DNA from: Microthyrium microscopicum
Lineage: Eukaryota; Ascomycota; Dothideomycetes; Microthyriales; Microthyriaceae
Assembly: GCA_010405405.1 (NCBI GenBank)
Contig: MU004234.1
Coordinates: 1,197,563 to 1,261,562, forward strand
DNA length: 64,000 nucleotides
Direction: 5' to 3'
In this document: positions 1 to 11,866 of the stretch, in pieces
How positions within the stretch are numbered: position 1 is the first letter of the stretch
How the letters are laid out: each line of letters starts with the position of its first letter
Position numbers and translations under genes: made by a program
The notes under the pieces: generated by a model
What the model was told of the DNA's origin: nothing
Databases searched by the model: none
Seen by the model: the letters and a program-made list of their open reading frames with translations, nothing else

Positions 1-2649
1 ATATGCTTTGACAATATATTCAATCTTTTTGCGTTTTGCATCGCCATTGAAAGAGGCTGTGGTTTCAACAAAGAGCTTTTCGAAATCCATAGAGTCGACG
101 CTGATCAAGTTGACGCCTTCTTCAGTCTTGGTGAGATCTAGCAAGTCGTTGATTACGTAGATCAAAGACTTTGATGCAGAGTGAGATTGAGAGAGTACGG
201 ATCTCGTTTCTGTATCGAGCTGACCTTCTAGGGCAATTTCGAGGTAGTTGACGATTGCGTTGAGAGGTGTGCGAACTTCATGGGCCTGATTTGCCAAAAG
301 TAGCTTCGTGAGATTACTGCTTTGCAGCGCGGCTTCTTTTTGCCTCCAGACTTCGATGAACTTTCCATATACAAGACATAAAACCGCCGCGGTTTCCGTT
401 TCTTCTTCAGTCCAGTCGCGGCATCTCCCTACAACAGTCTCCGACCAGATTTTGAAACTCTTTCTTGGTTCAAGAAATGCATGCGTGCCTTCTCGGATCG
501 TTTTTTCATAGGGATTTCCGGCCCACTTCACTTCACTGAGTTGGCCGCGACGAAAAAATGCAATGAAGTCGTCACCGGTGGAGGATAAGGGGACTAGTAG
601 CATTCCTGCGAGAACGATGAATCCTGGCGGATAGTTCAAGTCCGGAAAGTCTAATTTGATATCTGTGGAAGTCATTACTGTAGTGATTTTGCGCATTTTG
701 AGATATTCAAGCATTGCAAGCGCTTCCTGTGACCGTTCCAGTTGTCCAAGCATTTTTGTTTCATTGTGAATGCAGAGTAACCCAAAATCCGCATTGAACA
801 ACTTTAGCAAATCATCTGACGAGGCAATAATGTAACCAGACGGCTTGTATTTTGTCGGTACGGTGTTAATGAGCTTCCTGGCTTGTAATCTTGAGGCATA
901 AGATAGACGTTCGATATTGCGGGATGCTGTGTCCCCGACCAGCCGACACATTTTTCGGATAGGAAAGGAGACTCGCATGCCACGATTGCCATAAGAATGA
1001 CATGATATGAGGCCCCATAGCTCATCAAAAGCGTTGATTGATATCGACATGGATCCTCGAACGGACATGTTTGCAAGATATTTGATATGTATTGGGGACA
1101 TTGCGCGCAAATAGGAATGTGTCAAGTCTAGCGGCTCCTCTAGGTCCTCCGTAGTACGGCAAACAAGTCGGGCGGTTTCTTGGTCTCTGTCGTATAAAAG
1201 ACGAACGCGGTTTACCTTGTACAGCTCTCGAGCTTGTACAGGTATGTCAGAGGCTGGAAAATTCAGGCCTTTATAGAGGTCCTTGGTTGCTCGTGGGTCC
1301 AAGAGCTCGGTTGTTACTCGGCCATTCCATGATTTATCGAATTGATAAATCATGACCCGATGAAATCCAGTCAATTCTTTGACCACACCAACTAGAACCC
1401 GGAGGAATAATTCGAGTGAGTCGGCTGAGGCCAATTGTTCTTGAATTTGAGACATGATATTGAAGACTTCCATGGCAGCAGCTTCCCCACGGCGTTTTCG
1501 CGCGCTTCTAAGTACGCGTAAAGGTTTGCTAATGTTGAGGGTACTTTGCTGATATTCTTCTTCGGATGGGTTGCTGTTCAGCGTGTCCTCAGGCATGTCA
1601 GGTGTCATTTCGCTTGGATGAACAGGTGGGTTTATCTTGTCATTTTCGAGTTCTAATTCGCAGATGATCAAGCGAGAATTTCGTTGATTAACGTGCATAG
1701 CGCACCACATTTTGATGGATTTTCCGTCCTTGCCGCGAATGGAGACAGTGAAAAGCTCGGGGCCGTTTTGCATGATATCGTTGTCCTCCTCACGAACAAA
1801 GTCGACATGATCGAGAAAATTGTCGGCTTGCTCGTCACTGAGTATATCCGAGAAAGTATCGAGTGTGAACAATTCACGGGGGCTGTAGCCAATCATGCCA
1901 TGCGAGTTCTCACTCACAATGCGTACTACTAGCTTGCTGTCTTCATCTTGTAAAGCGATCAGTAGACCATAGCTTTGTATGGCGCCAGGCATATGGATTG
2001 GTTCGTCTTCGCAACGCTGTATAGGTTCTCCATCTCGGCCAGTAATGATCGCATGACCATCATCGGTTATAACGTGGGAGAACCTGGTGGTGACGACCCC
2101 GAGACCAAAGTCATTAGGGTCAGTACTTGGTTTATCTCTGACGGAACCGGAAATTGATTCTACATCGTCCTTTTCGGCGACAATATCATCGATCATGTCA
2201 GGAGCCAGCCGTTGATGTGAATCATCTTGATAAGGGTAAGGTGAGGTTGATGGAGTTTCGCCATAAAGACCCTCTATTGTCCTTCTCGTCGCAGAGTTAC
2301 TGGCGACTCGATGTCTGGAATTAGAGTCGGAGAGGCCTCCGAAGTAGCCTTCTTGACGTTCAGTTCGTGGTGCAGGTGTTGATGAGGGATCAACGGTAAC
2401 AACACTGCGTATTGGAAAAACATGATCGGTGACCATGGGGCTCATTGGTCCGAGACGTTGTGATTGTACAGGAGGAGAGGTAAGAGGTGTGCGATTGGGC
2501 CGTCTTGCAGACTCGATTTGAGTTTGAAGAGCGGGACGATTTGAAGTTGTAGAGGTGTTTGTAGCATCTTCGTTCTGATGGGACTGCTGAGATGGTGGTG
2601 GTTGATGACCAGGAGAGTCAGGGTGCTCTTCCTCGCGGGGAGCATCCAT
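1..2649 (-). CDS. fphA: Fungal phytochrome hybrid histidine kinase (N-terminal 883 residues; continues beyond the window edge)
   Basis: Red/far-red light sensor kinase. One open frame runs from the ATG at 2649 to base 1 with no intron, so 883 residues are visible and the rest of the kinase and any receiver domain lie outside. In order I see a disordered Ser/Pro-rich N-terminus of about 190 residues, then the PAS-like start with the likely biliverdin-binding Cys213 in RCEDEPIHMPGAIQ. A GAF domain follows with the phytochrome signature PASDIP (Asp near 468), then a PHY domain with the tongue motif PRKSF (about residue 727). A HisKA domain has the phospho-acceptor His790 in NQAHEVRTPLN. Cys in the N-terminal extension rather than in the GAF domain is the bacterial and fungal pattern, which implies biliverdin. 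In Aspergillus FphA represses sexual development in red light; that role is inferred here. A second in-frame ATG lies further in, but the first gives the usual N-terminal extension. Very sure of family. Confidence 0.95.
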   Translation of the reverse strand, partial: MDAPREEEHPDSPGHQPPPSQQSHQNEDATNTSTTSNRPALQTQIESARRPNRTPLTSPPVQSQRLGPMSPMVTDHVFPIRSVVTVDPSSTPAPRTERQEGYFGGLSDSNSRHRVASNSATRRTIEGLYGETPSTSPYPYQDDSHQRLAPDMIDDIVAEKDDVESISGSVRDKPSTDPNDFGLGVVTTRFSHVITDDGHAIITGRDGEPIQRCEDEPIHMPGAIQSYGLLIALQDEDSKLVVRIVSENSHGMIGYSPRELFTLDTFSDILSDEQADNFLDHVDFVREEDNDIMQNGPELFTVSIRGKDGKSIKMWCAMHVNQRNSRLIICELELENDKINPPVHPSEMTPDMPEDTLNSNPSEEEYQQSTLNISKPLRVLRSARKRRGEAAAMEVFNIMSQIQEQLASADSLELFLRVLVGVVKELTGFHRVMIYQFDKSWNGRVTTELLDPRATKDLYKGLNFPASDIPVQARELYKVNRVRLLYDRDQETARLVCRTTEDLEEPLDLTHSYLRAMSPIHIKYLANMSVRGSMSISINAFDELWGLISCHSYGNRGMRVSFPIRKMCRLVGDTASRNIERLSYASRLQARKLINTVPTKYKPSGYIIASSDDLLKLFNADFGLLCIHNETKMLGQLERSQEALAMLEYLKMRKITTVMTSTDIKLDFPDLNYPPGFIVLAGMLLVPLSSTGDDFIAFFRRGQLSEVKWAGNPYEKTIREGTHAFLEPRKSFKIWSETVVGRCRDWTEEETETAAVLCLVYGKFIEVWRQKEAALQSSNLTKLLLANQAHEVRTPLNAIVNYLEIALEGQLDTETRSVLSQSHSASKSLIYVINDLLDLTKTEEGVNLISVDSMDFEKLFVETTASFNGDAKRKKIEYIVKAY

Positions 2650-5113
2650 GATGCGAGAGATAGAGGTAGTGGAGTGTTTGCAACGATCTAGTTGATTATT
2701 GGGTCAAGCATGCGGATTATGGGTCTTGGAAGAACAGCTAGCACTGTTTCGAGTAGTGGATTGAGACAAGCCCAGCAGGACTATTTGGCAGGTCAATCGA
2801 CCATAGGAAGGGGCGCTGGAGGTAGTGTCCTCCAAGCGTATGGAGCCAGGAGAGTTATGGCCTGTGGAGCGGTAGGATAACCTAAGGCAGATGGCAGCGC
2901 GTGGGTGTAGTAGTAAGTTGAAGTTAGGAGAGGGGAGGCAACAGAAACTGTAGAGTGCTCAGAGTAGTAGGTAATGACGGCCAGACCTAGTAGAATGGCC
3001 AAACCGGAGATGGGATAGATCTGCAAAGAGGTGATAGCGCTCCTTGGGATATGACTGTGGCTAGTGATTGGAGAAGCGCAGAATTAGGGAAGTGTAGGTT
3101 TTGAAATGTAATTGAAAAAATTGCAAAGCTGAGCAAAGGGTAAAAGGGTAAAAGCGATAGCTCCCAGCTGGTCAATGTTGTTCTGGACAGTCTGTGGTCT
3201 GGAAGCTGGAGAGAGAGTCGAATAATGGGAGTGTCCAGGTGCAGGCGGGAAATGGAAAAGTGGCGTCACGATCAAGGTCCAAGGAAGCGTCACGGTTCAT
3301 ACACATCAAATGTACCAGGGCCCACTTGCATCCAACCACACACCACATCGCGCCGCCAGCCAGCTAGGTAACACCCATACAACAAAATACTCGGTAAACA
3401 ATTTAAAGGTAAAGTTGGCACAGGCACATTATTTGGGGAAAATAACATGGTCTTTGGGCTGTTGGGCCGCATTAGCCACTTTCAAAACCTGAAATCCCAT
3501 CAAACCATCACGATCAAATTCCATCTGTGGCGCATTCAATCTTTCCGACTCCCGATTTCAGTCTGTTCCAGAATCCAGGTATTACCAGTACTTCAGGGTA
3601 AAGTCTCTTTTGAATACCATAATTCTCCTCTTTCTCCGTGCTTATTAGAACTTGGTTGGTAAAATACTATCATCAAATCGCGAATTGAATGGGCTAGAAC
3701 TTAGAAGAGTCGTTCAGCGAGTGACTCCCCGGCAATGCTTTCCGTTCGACTTTTATCCACTACTCTACACCTGGAGCAGACTTTTACGGCATCCTCCTTC
3801 AACATGTTTTAGCGTTGATCTAAACAATTTGCCGAGTATGAAATTATCCTGGTGCTAACTAGACTGGCATGAGGCAGACGAAATATCATAGTGTACTCAT
3901 GTGTCAACTCAAACATTAACTATAGTCTATATCGCGCCTGCTTTCATCTTCTGAGAAACTTGCGTCGCATCACTCTACAAGCGATTGAATGCGATCATGT
4001 AACGATACAGCTTTACCTTGGCCGCAAGTTGCACGATGCTCAATTGTTTGTTTCAACTACCAACTCTATTGAAGAGTAGACCCTTTCGGCAAAAACCATC
4101 GCATTGGTACAAGTTCTCTCCATAAACAAGCGCGCAATAGAGATAGGGCCAGAACTTCGATCTAGACTCTGATTTCCGATTCACATCGGAAATGCCCAAA
4201 GCAGGCACGGCCTGCTCACCCGCTATTTTTCTTAAACCCTTTCAAATGCTCTTCCCACCCGCACTTTGTCATTTTGAACTGCATAAGTTAATCACCTAGC
4301 AACTCTATCATTTATTATCTCGATATCAATTGATATGACATTCAGTACCTGAAATATTCACAGCCACAATGACGGCGGAATGACGTTTTGCCCTGCATTT
4401 CGACGTCATGTTCGTGCCGGGATAAAGCACCGCCCCGGAATTCGAGACGGCCGATTGGGTTCAAAGAATGGGTGTGGAAGCGCGATCGCCTTTTGCCTTG
4501 TTGCCTCAGGCTCTCAGCCTCTTCTTCGAGAACATTGAATGTTGAACATTGAACCAAGGAGAACATCGAACAGGAGTTGACTTGAGAGGCTGCCATTGAA
4601 GCACGACACCATTGCAATTCCATTAGACCTCAGATAGATTCGATAGCCATTTTCATACCGTAAAGGGCTCGAGCTAGAGATGATCAATGTATGAGAAACA
4701 TTTCTTGCGCTTTTCGTAGAGGCACATCTGATTTATACAGCTTGGTGCTCTTGTTTGGAAGGTAAGCAATATAAAGCTATGGCTTAAGGGTGCTTTCGAA
4801 ACATCAAATGCTCCCAAGCAATGTAGATGGCATAAAGGAGATAGGCCAATAAATAAAATGATAGTAGTTGCTTCTTCGTACTGCACGCCGCAAAGTGAAA
4901 AGAAGGAAGGAACGAATGGAGTGGTCTGGCATGGGTCGCGACTGCACTTTATCCCCCACCTCTATCACGCGTACTTCTCGCGTCCCAAACGCGTTACCTT
5001 TCTCCATGTCCCATTACATCTCTCAGCCAATATTTCCGTTGCTTGTTTATCAAGTATACTCTCACTTCACCTTCTAATCAGCTTCTCACCATAGCGCTTT
5101 GGTGTGTTTCGCC
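2650..5113. promoter_or_regulatory. Long divergent intergenic region between phytochrome and DNA polymerase delta
   Basis: About 2.5 kb with no open frame that looks like a protein; the short frames present have no recognisable domains and overlap each other on both strands. It must hold both promoters and probably a long phytochrome leader. The last 100 bases before the polymerase ATG are C/T-rich, as is common near fungal transcription starts. I see no repeat or RNA gene in it. Confidence 0.5.
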
Positions 5114-8100
5114 ATGTCTACTGCCACTATGACGCCGGCCAAGCGAGTGCTTGCTGAAGCAACCAGCAGTCACAATCACCTATCCCCTCATAATGCCGCA
5201 TCCAAAAAGCGCAAACTTGATCGTGAACCTAGTATCAGTGGCAAGGAAAACACCAAGCTGTTATCCAGTCAGTCCAAGACTCGGTTTGAAGAACATCTTG
5301 AGAGCTTGACCCAAGATATCAGAGGGCTCAAGCGGAACAATGAAGAACAGGATCAAAAATGGGACCGCCCTGACCTTCACGACTTTGATTCAGATCATGA
5401 TAACCTCTGCTTCCAGCAGATTGATGCTGAAGAGGGTACTATCTCTGGTGGCAAGCAGACAGTCCGTCTATTTGGTGTCACAGAGGTAAGTCTTCCTGTC
5501 GCTTCTGATCTTCCATCCTGACACTCCTTAGACTGGCCACTCCACCCTCCTACATGTTACCGGCTTCCTTCATTATCTCTATATAGCTGCCCCTATCAAC
5601 TTTACCCAAGCAGACTGCAAAGGCTTCCAAGGCTATCTCGAAACCCGCATCGGTAGAAATTACCCCGTCATCCACTCCGTAGGACTCACGATGAAGGAAA
5701 ATATGTATGGATATCAGGGCAACTTCAAATCGCCATACATCAAGATTACCGTGAGCGATCACAAGGCCATCAACAGTCTTCGAAGCAATTTGGAAAAAGG
5801 AGGTTGCAATTATAAAGGTCTTTGGGCCAGCGTTGCATCGGAAGGTATCAAGACCTTTGACAGCATCCAATATTTACTTCGATTCATGATTGATCTCGGC
5901 ATCGCTGGCATGTCTTGGGTCGAAGCCCCTTGTGGAAAATACAAAATGATCCCAGAATCAGAGAAACAGTCAACCTGCCAGATTGAAGCCCAGGTGCATT
6001 GGGAAGATCTGATCGCACATCCAGTCGATGGCGAATGGGCTAAAATGGCTCCTCTACGAATTCTTTCTTTTGATATCGAATGCGCTGGCCGCAAAGGTAT
6101 CTTCCCCGAACCTGACAAAGATCCGGTCATTCAAATTGGCAATGTCGTTACGCGCTTTGGAGAGCCGAAGCCATTCGTTCGCAATGTCTTTGTCCTGGGT
6201 GGTTGTAGTCCCATTGCCAACACTCAAATTCTCGCCCACAAGACCGAAGAGGCGCTGCTCGCTGACTGGCGAGCCTTTGTGCAAAAAGCCGATCCCGATG
6301 TGGTCATTGGATACAATATTTCCAACTTCGATTTCCCCTATCTACTAGATCGAGCAAAGCATCTAAAAGTGCAGAAGTTTGCGTACCTCAGTCGTATGAA
6401 AAATGTCCCGTCCAAATCTGAGAAGACAAACTTTTCTAGCAAGCAAATGGGCAATCGAGACACGCATGCAACAAATACCAATGGTCGAATTCAGTTGGAC
6501 ATGTTGCAACTTGTCCAGCGAGATTATCAACTCCGAAGCTACACTCTCAACTCCGTATGTGCGGAGTTTCTCAACGAACAGAAAGAAGATGTTCATCATT
6601 CAGTCATTACTGATCTCCACAACGGTGATGAAAACTCGAGACGTCGATTAGCTGTGTACTGTTTGAAGGATTCTTTCCTCCCTCAACGACTTATGGACAA
6701 GTTAATGAGCTTGGTCAATTACACTGAGATGGCGAGAGTTACGGGAGTTCCTTTCAACTATCTTCTCTCACGTGGACAGCAAGTCAAATTCATCAGTCAA
6801 CTCTTCCGCAAAACTCGACAGCAAGATCTTGTCATCCCAAATGAGGGTGGAGAGAAGAGCGGTGGTGCAGATGCTGCCTACGAAGGTGCTACAGTCATTG
6901 AACCCATCCGAAAGTACTATGATGTGCCTATCGCCACTCTCGATTTCGCTTCTCTATACCCAAGTATCATGCAAGCACACAACTTGTGCTACACGACACT
7001 GATCAAAGATCACCGCGCTGTAGAAAAGTTCGGTCTGAAACTCAACGAGGATTACGTCGTCACCCCGCATGGTGATTGGTTCTGCACCACGAAAGTTCGC
7101 AAAGGACTCTTGTCTCAAATTTTGGAAGAACTCATTGGTGCTCGTAAACGTGCCAAGAAAGAGCTTGCTGTGGAAACCGATGACTTCAAGAAAGCTGTAC
7201 TGAATGGTCGTCAGTTGGCCTTGAAGATCAGCGCAAATTCAGTCTACGGCCTCACTGGAGCTAGCAACGGCAAACTTCCTTGCCTGGAGATTGCCAGTAG
7301 CACAACAGCTTATGGTCGTCAAATGATTGAAAAGACTCGCGATGAGGTGCAAAAGCAGTTCACTATAGCCAACGGCTATTCTCATGACGCCGAAGTTATC
7401 TATGGTGACACTGATTCCGTCATGGTTAAATTCGGGCCAGGCGATTTAGAGACTGCTATGAGACTCGGTAACGAGGCCGCAGATTTTGTGTCTGGTCAAT
7501 TCACAAAACCCATCAAACTCGAATTCGAAAAAGTCTACTATCCATATCTTCTCATCAACAAAAAACGATACGCTGGTCTGTATTGGACTAGAACTGACAA
7601 GTATGACAAGATGGACACCAAAGGTATTGAGACTGTTCGACGTGACAACTGTCGCCTCGTCCAAACTGTCATCGACACTTCGTTACGAATGCTTCTCATT
7701 GATCGTGACCCCGAGGGTGCTCAACAATTTGTCAAAGACACCATCTCTGATCTCCTTATGAACAAAGTCGATATGTCAAACTTGGTTATCACGAAAGCTT
7801 TGACCAAGGAAGGTTACAATGGCGATGATGATGAGAATACTGCGGCGACCGGCAAGAAGAAGACTGATGGCTACAAGGGCAAACAGGCCCACGTGGAACT
7901 CGCTGAACGTATGAAGAAGCGGGATGCTGGTTCTGCGCCTGCCCTTGGTGATCGTGTCGCATATGTCATGATCAAAGGCGCTGGTGGTGCAAAGAACTAC
8001 GAAAAGTCTGAAGACCCCATCTATGTCCTGGAGCACAACCTTCCTATCGATACGAAGTACTACCTAGAGAATCAGCTTTCCAAACCTCTTGTGCGTATCT

Positions 8101-8522
8101 TCGAACCGATTATTGGAGAAACCAAGGCTCAGTCCCTTCTTACTGGCGACCACACTCGAACCATCTCCGTCGCTGCGCCCACCCACGGAGGTCTAATGAA
8201 GTTTGCAAAGAAAACCATGACATGTCTCGGCTGCAAGAAGCCATTGACCAACGCCGAAGAGAAAGATGGCGCAGTCTGTGTCAACTGTCGCGGCCGATTT
8301 GCGGAATTGCACAACAAATCTTTGACTAAAGTCAGCCAGCTGGAAGTCAAGTTCGCTCGGCTTTGGACACAATGCCAACGCTGCCAAGGGAGCATACATA
8401 ACGAAGTTATCTGCTCCAGTCGCGATTGCCCTATCTTTTATATGCGCATGAAGGCGGCTAAAGATGTTGAGGATGGTTCGAAAGAACTGGCACGCTTTGA
8501 TCGCGATAAAGCTATTTGGTAG
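5114..8522 (+). CDS. POL3: DNA polymerase delta catalytic subunit
   Basis: Catalytic subunit of the replicative B-family polymerase delta, nuclear, working with PCNA on the lagging strand. Exons are 5114-5485 and 5532-8522; the 46-nt intron (gtaagt...cttag) keeps frame, giving 1120 residues against about 1100 in yeast. Visible motifs: exonuclease I FDIECAG (Asp305), exonuclease II NISNFDFPYL, exonuclease III YCLKDS, motif A DFASLYPSIMQ (Asp595), motif B KISANSVYGLTG and motif C YGDTDS (Asp750/Asp752). All catalytic acids are present. The C-terminus carries two four-Cys clusters: CysA (CLGCKKPL...CVNC) and CysB (CQRCQG...CSSRDCP, from about residue 1072), which in this family bind zinc and an iron-sulfur cluster. 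The ATG at 5114 is chosen because the codon at 5099 in the same frame is TTG. The next gene is convergent, 133 bases away. Confidence 0.97.
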
Positions 8523-8655
8523 ACGCGTAGTCGTCTTGAGCATCGTTTGGAGTTATGGGTTCATTTGGGCATGGCATGAGTAGCATCGTTATGTATATCT
8601 ACAGATACTTATTTACACTTTTCTGCATAGGACCTCTAATACAGAGAATATCATC

Positions 8656-9411
8656 CTAATAATTTCCCTCAAACGTATCCTCCCTCTTCTCCACAACCCG
8701 CGCAACCGCCTCCTCAATCGCCATCTCTCCCCCAACAACATCAAACGCCAACCCAACCGTCCCCTCATTCCCCAAAACCTCCACAATCACCCTCGCCACA
8801 TCTTCCCGACTAATCGATCTCGTAAAATCAACCTTCCCCGCCTCAACCTTCCCCGTCCCCTTATCCTCCGTCAACGCACTCGGTCTCACTATCGTATATT
8901 CCAACTTCCGCTCCCCATTCCCCGTCACCAACGCCCGATCCGCCGCCAACTTCGCTGCCATATACCGCCCTATCGCTCCCCATCCCTTGTCGCTTCGCTC
9001 CTTCATCTCCTTCGAATACCAGCCCGGCGCACCCTTCTCCCGGTCTCGTACATCAACTGCGCTCACCATAATAAACCTCTTCACGCCAGCGCTCGCACAC
9101 GCATCCATTACGTCAATGGCGCCCTGCTGGTCTACGCGCTCCACTCTACTGGGATCGCCTTTTCCGCCGGCGCCTGCGGACCAGATTACGGAGGTCGGGT
9201 TATGTTCGCGCAAGAGGGTGGTCATGTCTGAGGAACTAGAGGATTCTATGGAGGCGATGATGGGTGTTCCGCCGGCGGAGGTTATGGCGTCGTTGTGGTT
9301 GGAGGAACGGGTTATGTTGAGGACGGCGTGGGGTGGTTTGGCGGTGCTGAGGAGGTGGGTTATGTGCAGGGCGATTTTGCCGGAGCCGCCGAAGATGAGG
9401 GTTTTGGACAT
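8656..9411 (-). CDS. NAD(P)-binding Rossmann protein (atypical SDR / NmrA-like epimerase fold)
   Basis: Single-exon protein of 251 residues. It opens with a beta strand and the dinucleotide-binding loop in TLIFGGSGKIALH, a Gly-rich pattern of the atypical short-chain dehydrogenase group. Further along are SVIWSAGAGGKG, the strand MVSAVDV and IVRPSALT, all characteristic of the NAD(P)-binding domain PF13460 (yeast YMR090W-like proteins). The classical SDR Tyr-x-x-x-Lys pair is not obvious; YMAAKLAAD may be its remnant. No specific substrate can be named. The coding strand is strongly C-rich at third positions compared with neighbours. It converges on polymerase delta. Family assignment is firm, function unknown. 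Confidence 0.9.
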   Translation of the reverse strand: MSKTLIFGGSGKIALHITHLLSTAKPPHAVLNITRSSNHNDAITSAGGTPIIASIESSSSSDMTTLLREHNPTSVIWSAGAGGKGDPSRVERVDQQGAIDVMDACASAGVKRFIMVSAVDVRDREKGAPGWYSKEMKERSDKGWGAIGRYMAAKLAADRALVTGNGERKLEYTIVRPSALTEDKGTGKVEAGKVDFTRSISREDVARVIVEVLGNEGTVGLAFDVVGGEMAIEEAVARVVEKREDTFEGNY

Positions 9412-10049
9412 GGTGGTGGTGTGATGGGTTGGGGTTTCGGTGGTGTTGGTTATGGGATGTTTGGTTGTTGTTGGTTTGGTGTATTGCTGAGTTGCTTGGT
9501 TTCCTGGCTCTTTTGGTATTCTCCAAGGTTTGCTTTTCTTTAAAACAGGATATATGATTTTTTACCTGGTCGGCTGTACTTTGGTTTGGGGAAGTGGTGT
9601 CTTGATAATCGAGTGTGGGATGCGGAGGGTTGCAGGACTTTATGTCTCTAAGATGTTTTGTATTTGGTGTGGAGTGGCAAGTTTGACGTCTGAGATGTAA
9701 TCAGTCAGTGTGAGTAAGCTTTCAAGCACAGAAGAAGTTTTTTCTTCTAGTCGAATGACGAAGATTGGTGGAGAAGCAATTGGATATGGAAGCTCAGTCG
9801 CGGGGCTGAAGTCAGGGATCGAATATTCGTCATGATGCCCTTCATTGACTGAAGCTCTTGACTTGATGTCACTCAACTTGGCTACTGTCGATCTCCGAGA
9901 CTTTTCCTCCTTCATCTTCAAACTTTAAGTTGAATCAACCATCAATCGGAATAGTAAACTTTGGCGAGATTGGATTGGCCATATTGCAAATGCGTAGCAT
10001 GACACCTTGAAAGCTTCGCCTTCCCATGGTCAATCGATTAGTACGAATA
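9412..10049. other. Intergenic region, promoter of the NAD(P)-binding protein
   Basis: The first 130 bases next to the ATG at 9411 are extremely G/T-rich on the plus strand (C/A-rich in the leader of the minus-strand gene). A minus-strand frame of 93 codons at 9640-9921 has charged low-complexity composition and no recognisable domain, so I do not call it. Nothing else seen. Confidence 0.4.
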
Positions 10050-11661
10050 TCATCGGATGGGAGAACGTCCACTGCCATTCCACGGCCACCAGAATGTCTG
10101 TATGTCACAGCCATCATGGCATTTCTCATAGCCCATCGGACTAGCTCGCTTCACCACCGAAAGCCAATTCAGTCCTGGAACCTTCTCCATGGCAGGCCAG
10201 ACCCAAGTGGCAGTAATCGTTATCTCGTTCGTTTCATGAACACGCCACGCTTTGTTGAAATCATGGCAGATTTGACAGCTCGCGTTCTCTCGATCAGTCG
10301 TATTTGCGCAGAAACGAAACTGAAGACCTGTTGAAAAGGAGGTACTTTGACAACCTTGATCACAGTCAAATTGCAGTCGTGCCCAACCACTTTGTATTTC
10401 GTCGCTTTCTTCAACCACCTTCGAGTCATCTGTTTTCGTTCTTTTTTCAATCTGGTCAACCCAGTTCGCAATTTCCTCGCGAGGTGTCGTAGCTATGTGC
10501 TCGCAGATTGGACCATGTCGAATCAAGCAGGTCAAGTCATCCACAACTTTGACTTTTGCGTCTTCCGTCGATTCCTGACTTAACAATTGGTCCGGAAACG
10601 CATATTTATATCCAGAGCTAAACACGGCTCTGTCTCCATCATCCATCTGCAACACTCGAGCTCGTTTACCATTAATGGGGGGATGACCATGGCATTCAAT
10701 AGTACAGGTCTTGGAAGTCTCTGGGTCTCTCACGTCAACAGTGGTGAGTCGTTGATATATCTCTGCGTGTCGAACGTATATGTGTGAACAAATCTGGAAT
10801 GGGTGGTTCACCAAGCATACTCGCTGTTCCGGATCCTTAGTAAGTTGGTCCGTTATGAACATATCCGCCGGGTGAGCGGATTTGCAGCAGGCACAAGAGT
10901 ATAACTTGACTTTCTTGATCCACCAGTAACCATCGTTGAGGATTACAATGAGCTGCAAGGCCATTAGTTGCATACTTCAAAAGTTGCGAGAATCAATGAC
11001 TTACCTTTCCAGCACGTTCCAATTTGCACATCTCCTGGAAATTGTCTTGATTGAGGATACGTTTGATTCTCATAGCATCTTTCCAATACCACTTCAGTTC
11101 CAAACTCACAAACTTTGGAAGCATGATCATTACTTGCCGACAAACTAACCGAAGTGCCAATCGATCGGCTAGACTGTCCAAATTCGCGTCAATCATCTCC
11201 AACAGTTCGCCAGCAAGTCGATTCATTCCTGCAGAGCGGTTTTGAACGAACTTTGCCCTCGTTAATGGATCTAAAATCGGTGTCGCGAGGGCGACTGGAT
11301 CGCGCCATTCAGCGAGACTTTTGCGCTTTCCATATCTTCGCTGTCGGGCTTTTGTTTCTGGTGTGGTAGTTCTCGATGTTGCAAGTAGGGCTTGGATGGC
11401 CGCTTGTAGTTCTTCTTGTAGCTCTGGAGTTGGTGGTTCTGAGGTCGCCTTCTTGTCATCGAGAGCGTTCGAGATTTTGAATAAATGGAATCCACAGCGA
11501 TCCAGAATATAGTGTAGTATTCGCTTCCACAATTCCTTCATCTCTATGTTGATTATTCGACGTAGGGTACCTCGTTCCGCCATTACATGTGGTCTGTAGT
11601 GTGAAAGACGTTTGGTATCTTTTGCCATATACCAAGCTGGGGATTTCCAGAGATTATTCAT
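10050..11661 (-). CDS. F-box-like protein of fungal type
   Basis: Two exons on the minus strand, 11661-11005 and 10952-10050, joined by a 52-nt intron (gtaagtc...ccttgcag) in phase 0, give about 520 residues. Residues around 170-200 (DSLADRLALRLVCRQVMIML) look like the degenerate F-box helix bundle seen in many fungal F-box proteins. After it comes SCACCKSAHPADMF, the zinc-knuckle-like CxxC-H motif typical of this group, and Cys-rich stretches near the C-terminus. Such proteins usually recruit unknown targets to SCF ubiquitin ligases; the substrate cannot be guessed. The splice is supported by exact frame continuity from AGK to LIVIL. The very C-terminus could end in another small exon; I keep the first stop. 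The role is inferred from family resemblance only. Confidence 0.72.
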
Positions 11662-11866
11662 TATAAATGCTGCCTGGTGTCAATAATGCGCCAGGTGGCT
11701 TAAAGTTGTAAAGCGATAATCCGGTCAAGGGGCGGAGTAGAATTTGGGTGAGATGGGTGGTGGAGGTCCACAAACTTGGTGCCTTGGATAAAAAAAGTCG
11801 AGTCACCTCCTTTTTCCCAACCTCCAAACATCAACACACCTGTCATTTGTCTTATCATGCGTAAAC

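Noticed and set aside
9640-9921. 93-codon frame on the minus strand
   Set aside because: No domain, no splice link to the F-box gene, composition not convincing.
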